A stretch of 64,000 nt of DNA from a candidate division TA06 bacterium B3_TA06 (lineage in GTDB: Bacteria > Hydrothermota > Tepidihabitantia > B3-TA06), in assembly GCA_005223075.1 (NCBI GenBank), contig NJBO01000006.1, forward strand, positions 1-64,000, in the 5' to 3' direction. The position numbers and the translations under genes are program-made. Shown here one piece after another: positions 34,058 through 41,992 of the stretch (its first letter is position 1; every line of letters starts with the position of its first letter). A model generated the notes under the pieces. That model was not told where the DNA came from, did not search any database, and saw nothing but the letters and a program-made list of their open reading frames with translations.

Positions 34058-34776
34058 ATATGAGCGATAAACACTACCTCGTAGAGTGCCATCCCCTGAT
34101 GAGGGTTGTGGTAACGGCCGCTGTAGGCCTTGAGATTAAACGTGGGGAGTATGTAGTTTTGCGATTCAAGGGTTGTGAGGACATAGGCTACGTGAGGGGA
34201 TTAACCGACGATCCTCAGGCCAAGGCCATAGCCATCAGTAAGGCCGCCCCAGAGGATCTGGCCAAAAGAAAAGAAGCCAGGCAGTGGGAGAAAGAGGCGC
34301 TTGCCTCCTTCCTTGAACTTCTCGCAAAACACAACCTGTCCATGAAGGTAGTAGATGTGCACGCATGGGTGGATCGCAACAAGATCGCCTTCTACTTCCT
34401 CTCCGAACACCGCCTCGACTTCCGCAAGCTGCACAAGGAGATAGGAATGTTGCTTGGATGCAGGGTGGTCATAAAGCAGATAGGAATCCGTGATCATGCA
34501 AGGCTGATCGGTGGGCTGGGCCCATGCGGAAGACCGCTTTGCTGCACCGCATTCCTGACAGAGCTGCGCCCGATAAGTCTGCGCACCGCCAGGAGACAGA
34601 ATCTCTACGTGAATCCCGAGAAGATCTCAGGTATGTGCGGACGCCTGCTGTGTTGTCTAAGATTCGAGGATGAAATCTACCCATCACCATGCCTGAAGAA
34701 TGATGCAAAATCAAAGGTGCCGGACGAGGAGGACTGGGATGAGGGATTTACAAGCCACGATGAAGCAGCTAGCTAG
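34051..34776 (+). CDS. ricT: PSP1-domain protein, RicT/YaaT family
   Basis: About 241 residues from ATG 34051, overlapping the GWxTD stop; ATG 34060 is an alternative. The N-terminus MSDKHYLVECHPLMRVVV and the PSP1 core are followed by the cysteine-rich GPCGRPLCCTAFLTELRPIS and SGMCGRLLCCLRFE motifs of RicT. In Bacillus RicT binds Fe-S clusters with RicA/RicF and helps RNase Y-dependent mRNA maturation; other relatives are uncharacterised. The acidic tail (DEEDWDEGF) is unremarkable. Confidence 0.85.
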   Translation: MVDMSDKHYLVECHPLMRVVVTAAVGLEIKRGEYVVLRFKGCEDIGYVRGLTDDPQAKAIAISKAAPEDLAKRKEARQWEKEALASFLELLAKHNLSMKVVDVHAWVDRNKIAFYFLSEHRLDFRKLHKEIGMLLGCRVVIKQIGIRDHARLIGGLGPCGRPLCCTAFLTELRPISLRTARRQNLYVNPEKISGMCGRLLCCLRFEDEIYPSPCLKNDAKSKVPDEEDWDEGFTSHDEAAS

Positions 34777-35064
34777 CAGAGGTTCCCAGTTATCGGACAA
34801 AATAAACACTTGCGACGGCCGGCCGCGAGCCCGACGTTCAACCTTATCAAGATGTATGCTGGACGACTTGACGGGTTCGACGAGATAAGGAATCTTGCCC
34901 GCTGGCTTTATTCATCCGAGATCGTGAACTACGCAACATTCCTCAAAGCTGGCCGTGTGTCGGGCAAATCCCAGGGAGCCTTAGGATCCCCTGGATGGTA
35001 AAACAGCCGTGAGCCGTCAGCGGTAAGCTGTGAGCCGGAAGCCGTATACCCCTGACGGTAAAAC
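34777..35064. other. Gap with a possible gene fragment and short repeats
   Basis: A frame from ATG 34852 to 35001 gives 49 residues (starting MYAGRLDGFDEIRNLARWLY) with coding-like composition but no Shine-Dalgarno and no recognised family; it may be a relic. From 35000 to 35060 there are GTGAGCCGTCAGC/GCTGTGAGCC repeats like those at 1810 and 2135. Confidence 0.3.
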
Positions 35065-35092
35065 TTGACAGACACCACGGCTGGTCTATACT
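35065..35092 (+). promoter_or_regulatory. Promoter of the exported protein at 35111
   Basis: TTGACA (35065-35070), 16 bp, TATACT (35087-35092), AAAGGAGG, ATG 35111. Confidence 0.85.
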
Positions 35093-35110
35093 TTTTCAAA
35101 AGGAGGAAGC

Positions 35111-35815
35111 ATGAAGAGACTACACCCTTCCGTTATCTCCCCCTTGACGGGGGAGAATAAAAGAGGGGGTGGAATCATAAAGGCAACGCTTGCACTGCTT
35201 GTGGCCGCAAGCCTTTCCGCAGCGCCCGTGCTGGTCGAGGCGTATCAGGAAGGAACGATTACGATCCCTGAGGGAGAACATGATACGGTCACGGTAGTAG
35301 AACTGTCGTTCTCTGTGGATACCTCGTGTTACGTGCAGTTCACGGCGGGAGGATTAACCAGTTTCCAAACAAAGATGTTGCTAGAATTAGATGGTAATTA
35401 CCTATTCCCCGCAGCGATCGTACAGGGGAGTACAACCCTATCAGCCCTTGTTGTTTATACCTGCCTGATTACTCCGGGGGAACATACCGTTCGTTTTAAG
35501 GGAATTACCCTTATACGAGGCCCTTCCACTTTTTATAACGCCTACCTTCAGGTCCTTATTTTCCTGCCGGACACGACCAGCGGTGTGGCGGAGCAGCCCA
35601 CCAGCGATGCCGAGCCAACGGGTGCCACGCCGAGCCTCATCAGCCAAGGCCCTTACGTGAACGTGGCCGGCGCAACCGAGCTGGTGGATGCAACAGGGAG
35701 AGTGATCGAGGGCGCAATCTCAGATGACAAGGTCTTCATCTCCAACCTGCCTACCGGCACCTACTTCGCAAGGGATGAAGATCGGACGATAGTAAAGATC
35801 GTCAAGGTAGAATAA
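35111..35815 (+). CDS. Exported protein with C-terminal sorting domain and repeat-expanded leader
   Basis: 234 residues; AAAGGAGG lies 6 nt before the ATG. The signal peptide is unusually long: MKR is followed by ~20 polar residues (LHPSVISPLTGENKRGGG) and then the hydrophobic core ATLALLVAASLSAAP. The extra DNA contains a perfect 8-bp palindrome (35136-35156) like those in nearby gaps. The mature protein is beta-rich, with a C-terminal domain (VNVAGATELVDATGRVIEGA, LPTGTYFAR, VKIVKVE) of type IX sorting style. Function unknown. Confidence 0.7.
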   Translation: MKRLHPSVISPLTGENKRGGGIIKATLALLVAASLSAAPVLVEAYQEGTITIPEGEHDTVTVVELSFSVDTSCYVQFTAGGLTSFQTKMLLELDGNYLFPAAIVQGSTTLSALVVYTCLITPGEHTVRFKGITLIRGPSTFYNAYLQVLIFLPDTTSGVAEQPTSDAEPTGATPSLISQGPYVNVAGATELVDATGRVIEGAISDDKVFISNLPTGTYFARDEDRTIVKIVKVE

Positions 35816-35846
35816 ACCGCAGATTACGCAGATTGCACCGATTTAA

Positions 35847-35870
35847 GGCCGCCTGCGGGCGGCCCCTTTT
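35847..35870 (+). terminator. Rho-independent terminator
   Basis: GGCCGCC, loop TGCG, GGCGGCC, then CCTTTT. It ends 3 bp before the next -35 box, the same terminator-promoter packing as at 30164-30216. Confidence 0.8.
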
Positions 35871-35872
35871 AT

Positions 35873-35900
35873 TTGACAGCCCTCTTGTCTGGATTACAAT
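35873..35900 (+). promoter_or_regulatory. Promoter of the exported pair 35926/36554
   Basis: TTGACA (35873-35878), 16 bp, TACAAT (35895-35900), then AAAGGAGG and ATG 35926. Confidence 0.85.
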
Positions 35901-35925
35901 AAACGACTAATCCAAAGGAGGAATT

Positions 35926-36549
35926 ATGAAAAGAGCCCTTTTGGTGCTATTTGTGCTCGCTCTAGCGGCGTGGGCCACGCCCAACCTCATCTCGTACCAG
36001 GGCAAGCTGGATAAGGATGGGGAGCCCTTTTCAGGCGAGGCCTCGATGAACTTTGCTCTCTATGAGAGCGAGGATGCCACAACCTCATTCTGGGAGGAAA
36101 CTCAAACCGTAATTGTGGTAGACGGTATCTTCAATGTGCTTTTAGGTTCAGTAACCGAACTTCCTGCTTTACCCACAGACGGATGCTGGCTTGAGGTTGT
36201 AATAGATGGCGACGCCCTACCGCGCCAGCAGATAACCAGCGTGCCCTACGCCCAAGTAGCCGATCAAGCCTATTCGCATTTCAAGATGGTAGAGGATACG
36301 GCAATGGATTATGACTGCCCCGCGGATGGTATCTTGTTAGTGGGTTATTGGATACAGGGAGCAGCATTATATCGTAGTGTTCATTTATATGTGGATGACA
36401 TGAGAGTTGCGGGATGGCCGGGAAACAACATTGAATCTTTCATCTGTACAGCTATAGCAATAGAGGAAGGTTCACACAGAATACGAATAACTGTTTCGCC
36501 TGGGGCTACGATTACGGACGTTCGTCTTTGGGCGATTTTTATGAGGTGA
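35926..36549 (+). CDS. Exported ISYQGxL-type surface protein
   Basis: 207 residues with a signal peptide (MKRALLVLFVLALAAWA). NLISYQGKLDKDGEPFSGEA, then MNFALYESEDATT and PRQQITSVPYAQVADQAYS form a recurring N-terminal module of bacterial secreted proteins (ISYQGRLTD...LPRQ...SVPYA), often heading collagen-like or fibre proteins. The C-terminal ~90 residues are beta-rich and unrecognised. The next gene begins 4 nt after its stop, so the two are co-expressed. Confidence 0.7.
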   Translation: MKRALLVLFVLALAAWATPNLISYQGKLDKDGEPFSGEASMNFALYESEDATTSFWEETQTVIVVDGIFNVLLGSVTELPALPTDGCWLEVVIDGDALPRQQITSVPYAQVADQAYSHFKMVEDTAMDYDCPADGILLVGYWIQGAALYRSVHLYVDDMRVAGWPGNNIESFICTAIAIEEGSHRIRITVSPGATITDVRLWAIFMR

Positions 36550-36553
36550 GGCG

Positions 36554-36931
36554 ATGTTGATTTTGCTTCTTTTCTCGGCCTGGGCGCTGGCAGGCACCAT
36601 GCCTGCATTAGGCACTGAGACCTCTACCCTGGGCCAGCCAGTAATAGGTATAGCCGAGGGTTCGTCGTGGACAGTCTATTCCGGCTTCTGGTACGTGGAG
36701 CCTTTGTCTGGCATAGAGGAGGCCCCGAATACCCCGGATATAAACCCCCCGATCGCACCTAAAGGCGTCTATCGTGTCGGAGAGGCTATCCCTTTGGAAG
36801 CCGGAGCCGCCGTCTACGACGCCACCGGAAGACTCTTAGAACATCCTGAAGCTTCTTGGATTCCCGGAGTGCCAGGGGTGTATTTCTTGAAGACGGAAAC
36901 CCAAATACAGAAAGTGGTAGTGGTAAGATAG
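36554..36931 (+). CDS. Short exported protein ending in a sorting domain
   Basis: 125 residues. Signal peptide MLILLLFSAWALAGTMPA, a short Pro-rich linker (APNTPDINPPIAPKG), then a domain AAVYDATGRLLEHPEAS, PGVYFLKTETQIQKVVVVR typical of type IX-like C-terminal sorting signals. The passenger between leader and sorting domain is only about 45 residues, so it may be a small surface protein or the product of an internal deletion. Confidence 0.7.
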   Translation: MLILLLFSAWALAGTMPALGTETSTLGQPVIGIAEGSSWTVYSGFWYVEPLSGIEEAPNTPDINPPIAPKGVYRVGEAIPLEAGAAVYDATGRLLEHPEASWIPGVPGVYFLKTETQIQKVVVVR

Positions 36932-37072
36932 TCTCGTAGATAGGAAACAAAACTACAGCAAACATCAAAAACAATGCACCAAATTGCATAATAAACACCT
37001 CTCCCCGGGGGCAATTTGCATAGTCGCCGACAACTCATAACGTGGACCTAGGCATATAGGAAATGATCTGTG

Positions 37073-37540
37073 CTATTCAAGCAGGACGGCGGCCATGGCT
37101 GAGATGCCCTCTTTGCGGCCAACGAACCCCATACCCTCCCCCCTCTTTGGCTTTATTGCGATGTTGGTTGTGGGAATACCCAGGATTCCTGATATGCGCT
37201 CACGCATCTTATCCCGGTAAGGAACCAGCTTAGGTTCTTCGGCGAGCACGGTGCAGTCAAGATTGACGATACTGTAACCTTGTTCCCGTACCAAAACCAC
37301 TACTCTCTCAAGGAGCGCGGTGCTGTCAGCGTCTTTGTAGGCTGGATCGGTGTCAGGAAAGAGTTCTCCGATGCTTGGAAGCCCTGCCGCGCCGAGGAGC
37401 GCATCGGCTATCGCGTGAAGTAGAACGTCTGCGTCCGAATGGCCCGAAAGACCCCGGTCGTAGTGTATCTTTACCCCGCCGATTACCAAGGGTCTATCCT
37501 TAACAAGAGGATGAGAATCGAAACCGAACCCTACTCGCAT
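37073..37540 (-). CDS. ispF: 2-C-methyl-D-erythritol 2,4-cyclodiphosphate synthase
   Basis: 155 residues, standard. GFGFDSHPLVKDRPLVIGG supplies the metal ligands DxH, GLSGHSDADVLLHAIADALLG the third His and active loop, and IKPKRGEGMGFVGRKEGI the C-terminal signature (usually KATTxExxGF). It makes the cyclic diphosphate of the MEP isoprenoid pathway. It has a consensus promoter with the -10 box 6 nt before the ATG and no Shine-Dalgarno, so it is probably leaderless. Confidence 0.95.
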   Translation of the reverse strand: MRVGFGFDSHPLVKDRPLVIGGVKIHYDRGLSGHSDADVLLHAIADALLGAAGLPSIGELFPDTDPAYKDADSTALLERVVVLVREQGYSIVNLDCTVLAEEPKLVPYRDKMRERISGILGIPTTNIAIKPKRGEGMGFVGRKEGISAMAAVLLE

Positions 37541-37546
37541 GTGGTG

Positions 37547-37575
37547 ATTATAGGAATAATAGAGGCCGGTGTCAA
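37547..37575 (-). promoter_or_regulatory. Leaderless-type promoter of ispF
   Basis: Minus strand: TTGACA (37575-37570), 17 bp, TATAAT (37552-37547), six bases, ATG (37540). Both boxes are perfect consensus. Confidence 0.85.
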
Positions 37576-37593
37576 ACCGGCTACCGTCTCATC

Positions 37594-37624
37594 TGCGATC
37601 TTTTTGCTTTAGCAAAAAGGAGCA
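37594..37624 (-). repeat. 3' hairpin family copy B
   Basis: Minus strand: TGCTC, CTTTTTGCT, AA, AGCAAAAAG, ATCGCA. It has the same flanks as copies A, C and D with a different stem. A separate perfect 14-bp palindrome CCCCATGCGCTCGC/GCGAGCGCATGGGG lies at 37638-37668. Confidence 0.65.
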
Positions 37625-37672
37625 TCTTTATCGGGGTCCCCATGCGCTCGCTACGCGAGCGCATGGGGCACT

Positions 37673-37711
37673 AAAAAAACCCCTGGAGAGGCAGGACGCA
37701 CTCTCCAGGGG
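37673..37711 (-). terminator. Strong rho-independent terminator
   Basis: An 11-bp perfect stem (37680-37690 with 37701-37711), 10 nt loop, then T7 on the minus strand. It can end both the candidate small RNA and the phoU transcript. Confidence 0.85.
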
Positions 37712-37837
37712 AGGGGGTGAGGGAAGGGAGGTGTGTTACGGGAATCTCTTTCGAACCTTATTTCCTCTCACCAAGGCCTTCATCTCCATTCCTATTTGTT
37801 TCTAATCTAATCTTAATCAAAATTCAGAACTTGTCAA
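37673..37837 (-). ncRNA. Candidate small RNA or leader-peptide transcript downstream of phoU
   Basis: Minus strand: TTGACA (37837-37832), 17 bp, AAGATT (37814-37809), then about 90 nt, then a strong terminator: CCCCTGGAGAG pairing with CTCTCCAGGGG and followed by seven T (37711-37673). Inside is a 15-codon ORF at 37783-37736 (MKALVRGNKVRKRFP) with a GGAATGGAG just upstream. It begins within 30 bp of the phoU stop and has its own boundaries. It could be a small RNA, a very short basic peptide, or simply the phoU terminator region. Confidence 0.45.
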
Positions 37838-37858
37838 GTCCCTTGTGGTTAATTGAAA

Positions 37859-38515
37859 CTAGTCTTCTTTTTCGTTTGGTCGGTAACCGATCCTATGATA
37901 GGGATTCACCACACTTGATGCAACGTTCTTGAGATGTGCGCTGACCCTTTTTATGTACCGGGACAGAAGTGCTGCTACAATTCCTTCCTTAACCGCGATG
38001 TCTTTGCTCTCGATGAGTTGATCCATCAGTCTATCGGCCTGCATGGCAAGATTAGCCTGATCTGCCATCACCTTGCGAGCCAGCTCGGTGTCGCTCTCGG
38101 TGATTGCGATCTTGGTCTCTCTAAACATCTCTTTGACTCGCTGTGCCATGGGGCGCAGAGCGTCAAAGGCGCCGCCCGAGATAGGCTTGGGATAGTGCTT
38201 GGCTATCTCATCCAGGTTCTTCACATAGTCACCGATACGCTCAAGGTCAATCACGAGTATTGCGAGAACGAACGTTGCGTTGATGTCCTGTGCAGGGTTT
38301 ATTGCAAGATGTTCGAGTATCCGACGCCTGATGGCAATCTGCAGCTCGTTCAGATGGCGGTCTATCTTATAAAGATCCTCGACCTTGCCTGAGCCGGTAA
38401 TCATCTCCCAGGCGGCGCTAAACATACTCTCGGAGATGTCGAACATCTTGAATAAATCCTCCATACACAACTTCAACAACCCTGACCCCTTCCAGATACT
38501 GAGAAGATTCTTCAT
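37859..38515 (-). CDS. phoU: PhoU-domain protein
   Basis: 218 residues, helical. ILVIDLERIGDYVKNLDEIAK and a second RLMDQLIESKDIAVKEG...YIKRVSAHLKNVAS are the two PhoU three-helix motifs with the conserved E/DRxGD metal site (second copy degenerate, KRVSAH). It is encoded 3 bp after a Na+/phosphate symporter, so it probably tunes that transporter, as PhoU-like domains do for NptA/YjbB homologs. Confidence 0.85.
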   Translation of the reverse strand: MKNLLSIWKGSGLLKLCMEDLFKMFDISESMFSAAWEMITGSGKVEDLYKIDRHLNELQIAIRRRILEHLAINPAQDINATFVLAILVIDLERIGDYVKNLDEIAKHYPKPISGGAFDALRPMAQRVKEMFRETKIAITESDTELARKVMADQANLAMQADRLMDQLIESKDIAVKEGIVAALLSRYIKRVSAHLKNVASSVVNPYHRIGYRPNEKED

Positions 38516-38517
38516 AC

Positions 38518-39633
38518 TTACCTCCTAAGAAGTAAAATCAACCCAACAGGGATGATCACAAAGATAACTGCAATGTAGACAAAAGCAAGCCAGCGGCGGT
38601 TCGCAACACTTTTCCCTACCAACCTCGCAAGGGTAAGTGGCACTATCTTCAACGGATACCAGATGGCTATCCCGAAGATGTTAAAAATAAGATGAGCGAA
38701 CGCAACCTGTATTGCAAAAGGCGAACCGGTTACCAACGCAGCAAGGATTGCGGTAACCGTCGTCCCCACGTTAGCCCCAAGGGTGTAGGGAAATATCCGT
38801 TCAAGCGCAACAAGACCCGCACCCACAAGAGGCACGATGAAGGATGTAGTCACAGATGAAGACTGAATTACAGACGTGATTACCAAACCCAAGAGAAACG
38901 CACGCACCGCCCCACCGAAGAGATAGCGGTCTATCACAACCTCGGTCTTGGAACCCACAAGCTTACGCATCGTATCAACCATGAACTTAAGCCCGAAGAA
39001 GAGGAAGACAAGAGCTATAGGTAGACTGAAGTAGACCTTTGAGCCAACCAGATGGATAATCGCTTTAGCCACCGGCTTCACCGCGATCTGCAAGGGACCC
39101 AACACCTTGAAGCCGCCTATCCCGGTAAAACCCTTGGCAAGAAACCCGGAGACGTATCCAATAGGATGCAGGAATATCTCCAGCGGCAGGAGGACCGCCA
39201 CGGCAAGGATATTAAAGATGTCATGAACCATCGCTGCGGGGAAGGCCCTGGTGAACTCATCCCTTCGCGAGACGTGGTAAAGTGAAACAAGTGCGTTGGT
39301 GATTGTGGTACCTATGTTGGCTCCCATGATGATGGGTATGGCGTGTTCCACTGAAAGCGTCCCTGCAGCAACAAAGCATACAACCAGCGAGGTGGTGGCT
39401 GAGGAACTCTGAATAATAACGGTGACAAGTATACCTATAAACAGACCCGTTACTGGATTTCTAGTCATCGTTATGAGCAGCTCGGCAAAGGGCATCCCAA
39501 GGAGCTTGAGTGAGCCGGAGATCATCTCGATGCTTAAAAGAAACGCATAGAGTGCTGCAACAAATATAACTATCCGCAGAGCACGTTTCAAGACACGGGG
39601 GGGCTTTCTTTCCGGTGCCAGGGATTCACTCAA
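38518..39633 (-). CDS. Na+/phosphate cotransporter (PNaS/NptA family)
   Basis: 371 residues with about nine membrane helices. Two inverted-repeat halves each carry the QSSS motif: GILVTVIIQSSSATTSLVV near residue 60 and LVITSVIQSSSVTTSFIVPL near residue 255, with GANIGTTITNALVS and GANVGTTVTAILAA following. It imports (or exports) phosphate with Na+. It overlaps thpR by 8 nt and precedes phoU, giving a thpR-nptA-phoU transcript. Confidence 0.92.
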   Translation of the reverse strand: MSESLAPERKPPRVLKRALRIVIFVAALYAFLLSIEMISGSLKLLGMPFAELLITMTRNPVTGLFIGILVTVIIQSSSATTSLVVCFVAAGTLSVEHAIPIIMGANIGTTITNALVSLYHVSRRDEFTRAFPAAMVHDIFNILAVAVLLPLEIFLHPIGYVSGFLAKGFTGIGGFKVLGPLQIAVKPVAKAIIHLVGSKVYFSLPIALVFLFFGLKFMVDTMRKLVGSKTEVVIDRYLFGGAVRAFLLGLVITSVIQSSSVTTSFIVPLVGAGLVALERIFPYTLGANVGTTVTAILAALVTGSPFAIQVAFAHLIFNIFGIAIWYPLKIVPLTLARLVGKSVANRRWLAFVYIAVIFVIIPVGLILLLRR

Positions 39634-40168
39634 GTTTGAACTCCTCTACGATTTTATAGATGGGTCCATTTGGGGTAAGGGTGCTTTGATAGAGGGTGAA
39701 GCTGGAGGCAGTAAAGGAGAGCCCTTCCGGTAGAGTGAATGAGTCAAGCCGAAGCGGTGAAGGATAGCGAAGACGAGCAAGCGTAATGTGTGGATGGTAG
39801 CGTCTTTTCTCCGATTCGAACCCTTGGCCCACCAAACATCCCTCAAGGCGATTAAACAGATTACTGGATTCTTCTGCCCCCTCTGAAAGTCCCCACCAGA
39901 ACACACGGGCGCGCCTGGGATTAGGAAACGCTCCTAGTGATCCAAGCACCATCCGGAATCCCTCCAGACCTGATGCAGTCTCGCGCGCCGCTCCAATGAT
40001 AGCAGTCAGTCTGGTTTCTTCCACCTCTCCCATGAATCTCAGCGTGATGTGGAGGTTCTTCTCTTCCACCCACTTCATGCGGGGAAGCCGAGTCCTCAAA
40101 GTTTCTAAAAAATCACCAACCTGTTTGCGGATGTCTGGGGGCAGCCCTATGCCAAAGAAAACCCTCAT
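39626..40168 (-). CDS. thpR: RNA 2',3'-cyclic phosphodiesterase
   Basis: 180 residues from ATG 40168, where the family N-terminus MRVFFGIGLPPDIRKQV begins. The two catalytic HxTx motifs are HITLRFMGEV (near 43) and HPHITLARLR (near 125). It hydrolyses 2',3'-cyclic phosphate ends of RNA. The start lies 7 nt after a TATACT -10 box without a Shine-Dalgarno, so it is probably leaderless; a longer frame to 40222 would run through the promoter. Confidence 0.92.
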   Translation of the reverse strand: MRVFFGIGLPPDIRKQVGDFLETLRTRLPRMKWVEEKNLHITLRFMGEVEETRLTAIIGAARETASGLEGFRMVLGSLGAFPNPRRARVFWWGLSEGAEESSNLFNRLEGCLVGQGFESEKRRYHPHITLARLRYPSPLRLDSFTLPEGLSFTASSFTLYQSTLTPNGPIYKIVEEFKLE

Positions 40169-40175
40169 CAGGCGA

Positions 40176-40203
40176 AGTATAACCCTGCGCCTGCGGATGT
40201 CAA
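40176..40203 (-). promoter_or_regulatory. Leaderless-type promoter of thpR
   Basis: Minus strand: TTGACA (40203-40198), 16 bp, TATACT (40181-40176), seven bases, ATG (40168). Confidence 0.8.
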
Positions 40204-40208
40204 GAACG

Positions 40209-40236
40209 TAGGGGCACGGCACAGCGTGCCCCTACA
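40209..40236. repeat. Palindromic repeat GTAGGGGCACGG...CCCCTAC
   Basis: GTAGGGGCACG pairs with CGTGCCCCTAC; the family recurs at 49828-49854 and 51152-51179. Its last bases enter the cinA 3' end, so it provides the end of that gene. Confidence 0.75.
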
Positions 40237-41455
40237 GCAAATTGCGCCGCAGTAGATCCAACGCAGCCACAACGCTTCGCTCGCGGATTGATGAACGATC
40301 TCCTGGAAAAACGAAGCGTTTGATCCGAACCGAATCCTGGGAGGCCAGAGCGATATAGACCAATCCCACAGGCTTGGTTCTCGTTGCACCGCCAGGACCT
40401 GCGATACCTGTGATACCTATACCATAGGTCGAGTTGAAGCGCTCACGAACTCCCTCGGCCATCGCCTTGGCAACTTCCGGACTCACCGCACCGTGACGTT
40501 TAAGTAGGATGTGTGGAAGACCAAGAAAATCCTCTTTTGCCTTGTTCGAGTAGCTTACCACACCACCTAGGAAATAATTTGAGCTTCCTGCAACGTCTAC
40601 GATGCTTGAGGCAAGCATCCCGCCGGTGCAGCTCTCAGCCACTGACAGGGTCTCACCACGACTAAGAAGCAGTTCCACTACTACCTCTGAGAGTTCTTTT
40701 CGCCCCACAGCGTAGAGATCGTCTTCAAGTATGCGGCTTAGTTCCTTCAAAGCTTGAGATTTCTCAGCGGCGCAAGCAGCCTGGATCCTTAAATCAACCC
40801 CGCCCCGCCTGGGAAGGTAGGAGACCTTAAGGTCGCTAAGACGGGAAAGCACAGGCGCTACCCGCTTCGCAAGCTCGGTCTCTATGGTTCCCACGGTGCG
40901 CAGAAGCAGGATGTGAGGGACACTGAGTTCAAAGTTTTCCTCAAGATACGGGAGGAGGGCGGTCTCGGTGATCGCCTGTATCTCCATGGGAACACCGGGC
41001 AGCATAACGAGCATGCGATTGTTGTCCTTAAGGATGATACCTGGTGCCGCGCCTGCTGGATTCGTAAAAAGTTCTGCTCCTCTCGGCACCTGAGCCTGGG
41101 TTTTGGCGACGGAGTCCATCTTGCGGCCAAGCCTGGAGTAACGTTTGGCAAGGAGATTAAGGAGCCGCTTGTTCGCATAAAGCTGGCGGTTGAATATATC
41201 AGCGGCTACTGCACGGGTGGAGTCGTCTGAGGTCGGGCCAAGCCCGCCGCATGAGATCACGAAACCGGTGCGCTCAAGCGCCTCGACGAGGACCTCTCGC
41301 AACTGCTCAGGGTCATCCCCGCTAAAGGTCACACGGGAGACTGAGATCCCAATAGATAGAAGTCTTGCGGCCAGATACGCAACGTTCGACTCACGCACCG
41401 CCCCTGAAAGGAGCTCGTCGCCGATTATCACCAGTTCTACGTTGTGACTAGCCAT
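40232..41455 (-). CDS. cinA: CinA (NMN deamidase / competence-damage protein)
   Basis: 407 residues. The N-terminal MoaB/COG1058 domain begins VELVIIGDELLSGAVRESN and has FVISCGGLGPTSDDSTRAV; the C-terminal amidohydrolase domain has AESCTGGMLASSIVDVAGSS and YGIGITGIAGPGGAT. The family hydrolyses NMN to NaMN and acts on ADP-ribose-type substrates. It overlaps pgpA by 8 nt at the start. Its stop lies inside a palindromic repeat. Confidence 0.93.
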   Translation of the reverse strand: MASHNVELVIIGDELLSGAVRESNVAYLAARLLSIGISVSRVTFSGDDPEQLREVLVEALERTGFVISCGGLGPTSDDSTRAVAADIFNRQLYANKRLLNLLAKRYSRLGRKMDSVAKTQAQVPRGAELFTNPAGAAPGIILKDNNRMLVMLPGVPMEIQAITETALLPYLEENFELSVPHILLLRTVGTIETELAKRVAPVLSRLSDLKVSYLPRRGGVDLRIQAACAAEKSQALKELSRILEDDLYAVGRKELSEVVVELLLSRGETLSVAESCTGGMLASSIVDVAGSSNYFLGGVVSYSNKAKEDFLGLPHILLKRHGAVSPEVAKAMAEGVRERFNSTYGIGITGIAGPGGATRTKPVGLVYIALASQDSVRIKRFVFPGDRSSIRERSVVAALDLLRRNLL

Positions 41456-41942
41456 GGAATAAAGGAACCGGGATAAGCAGGATTAACCTGATAAGACCGT
41501 TGGTCACAACCCCTGCAGCCAGATCGTCAGCCATCACACCCCAGCCGCCGGGCAAACGCTCAAGTAAGCGCAGAGGAGGGGGTTTGAAGATATCAAGAAG
41601 TCGGAACAGGATAAAAGCTATGCCAAAGATCAGGATCGAACCGAGCAGGGATACTGGACGCGGTAGCCAGAATAATGCAACAAGCATCCCGCAGAACTCA
41701 TCGAAGGTGATTCGTTTATCATCATGTTTCCATCCTTTGCGTTCGGCGTAGAAGCCGCCCCATACCCCTAACGCGGAAAGGATTATAATCACAGCCGCAA
41801 GTATCAAAGGATAAGGTGCAAGGAACCATGCCGGAACCAACGCGATCAAGCTCGCCACCGTCCCCCCTCCCCTTGGAATATAACCCGTTCCCAAGACTGA
41901 GAGGGCAAGCCGCACTGAAAGCAAGGGTTTAGAAGTATCCAT
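41448..41942 (-). CDS. pgpA: Phosphatidylglycerophosphatase A
   Basis: 164 residues with three or four membrane helices. GTGYIPRGGGTVASLIALV near residue 18 and ITFDEFCGMLVALFWLP correspond to the PgpA FG(x)GxxPxAPGTxGS and DExxG motifs; VMADDLAAGV is the last. It dephosphorylates phosphatidylglycerol phosphate. It lies 50 bp after secF and overlaps cinA. Confidence 0.9.
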   Translation of the reverse strand: MDTSKPLLSVRLALSVLGTGYIPRGGGTVASLIALVPAWFLAPYPLILAAVIIILSALGVWGGFYAERKGWKHDDKRITFDEFCGMLVALFWLPRPVSLLGSILIFGIAFILFRLLDIFKPPPLRLLERLPGGWGVMADDLAAGVVTNGLIRLILLIPVPLFHG

Positions 41943-41992
41943 ACATCAACGCAAACCCATTCCCCCAACGCCAACCAAGTTGCAGCTCCAAG

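Noticed and set aside
37569-37805. 78-residue plus-strand frame
   Set aside because: It crosses two strong palindromes and a minus-strand terminator and has no ribosome-binding site.
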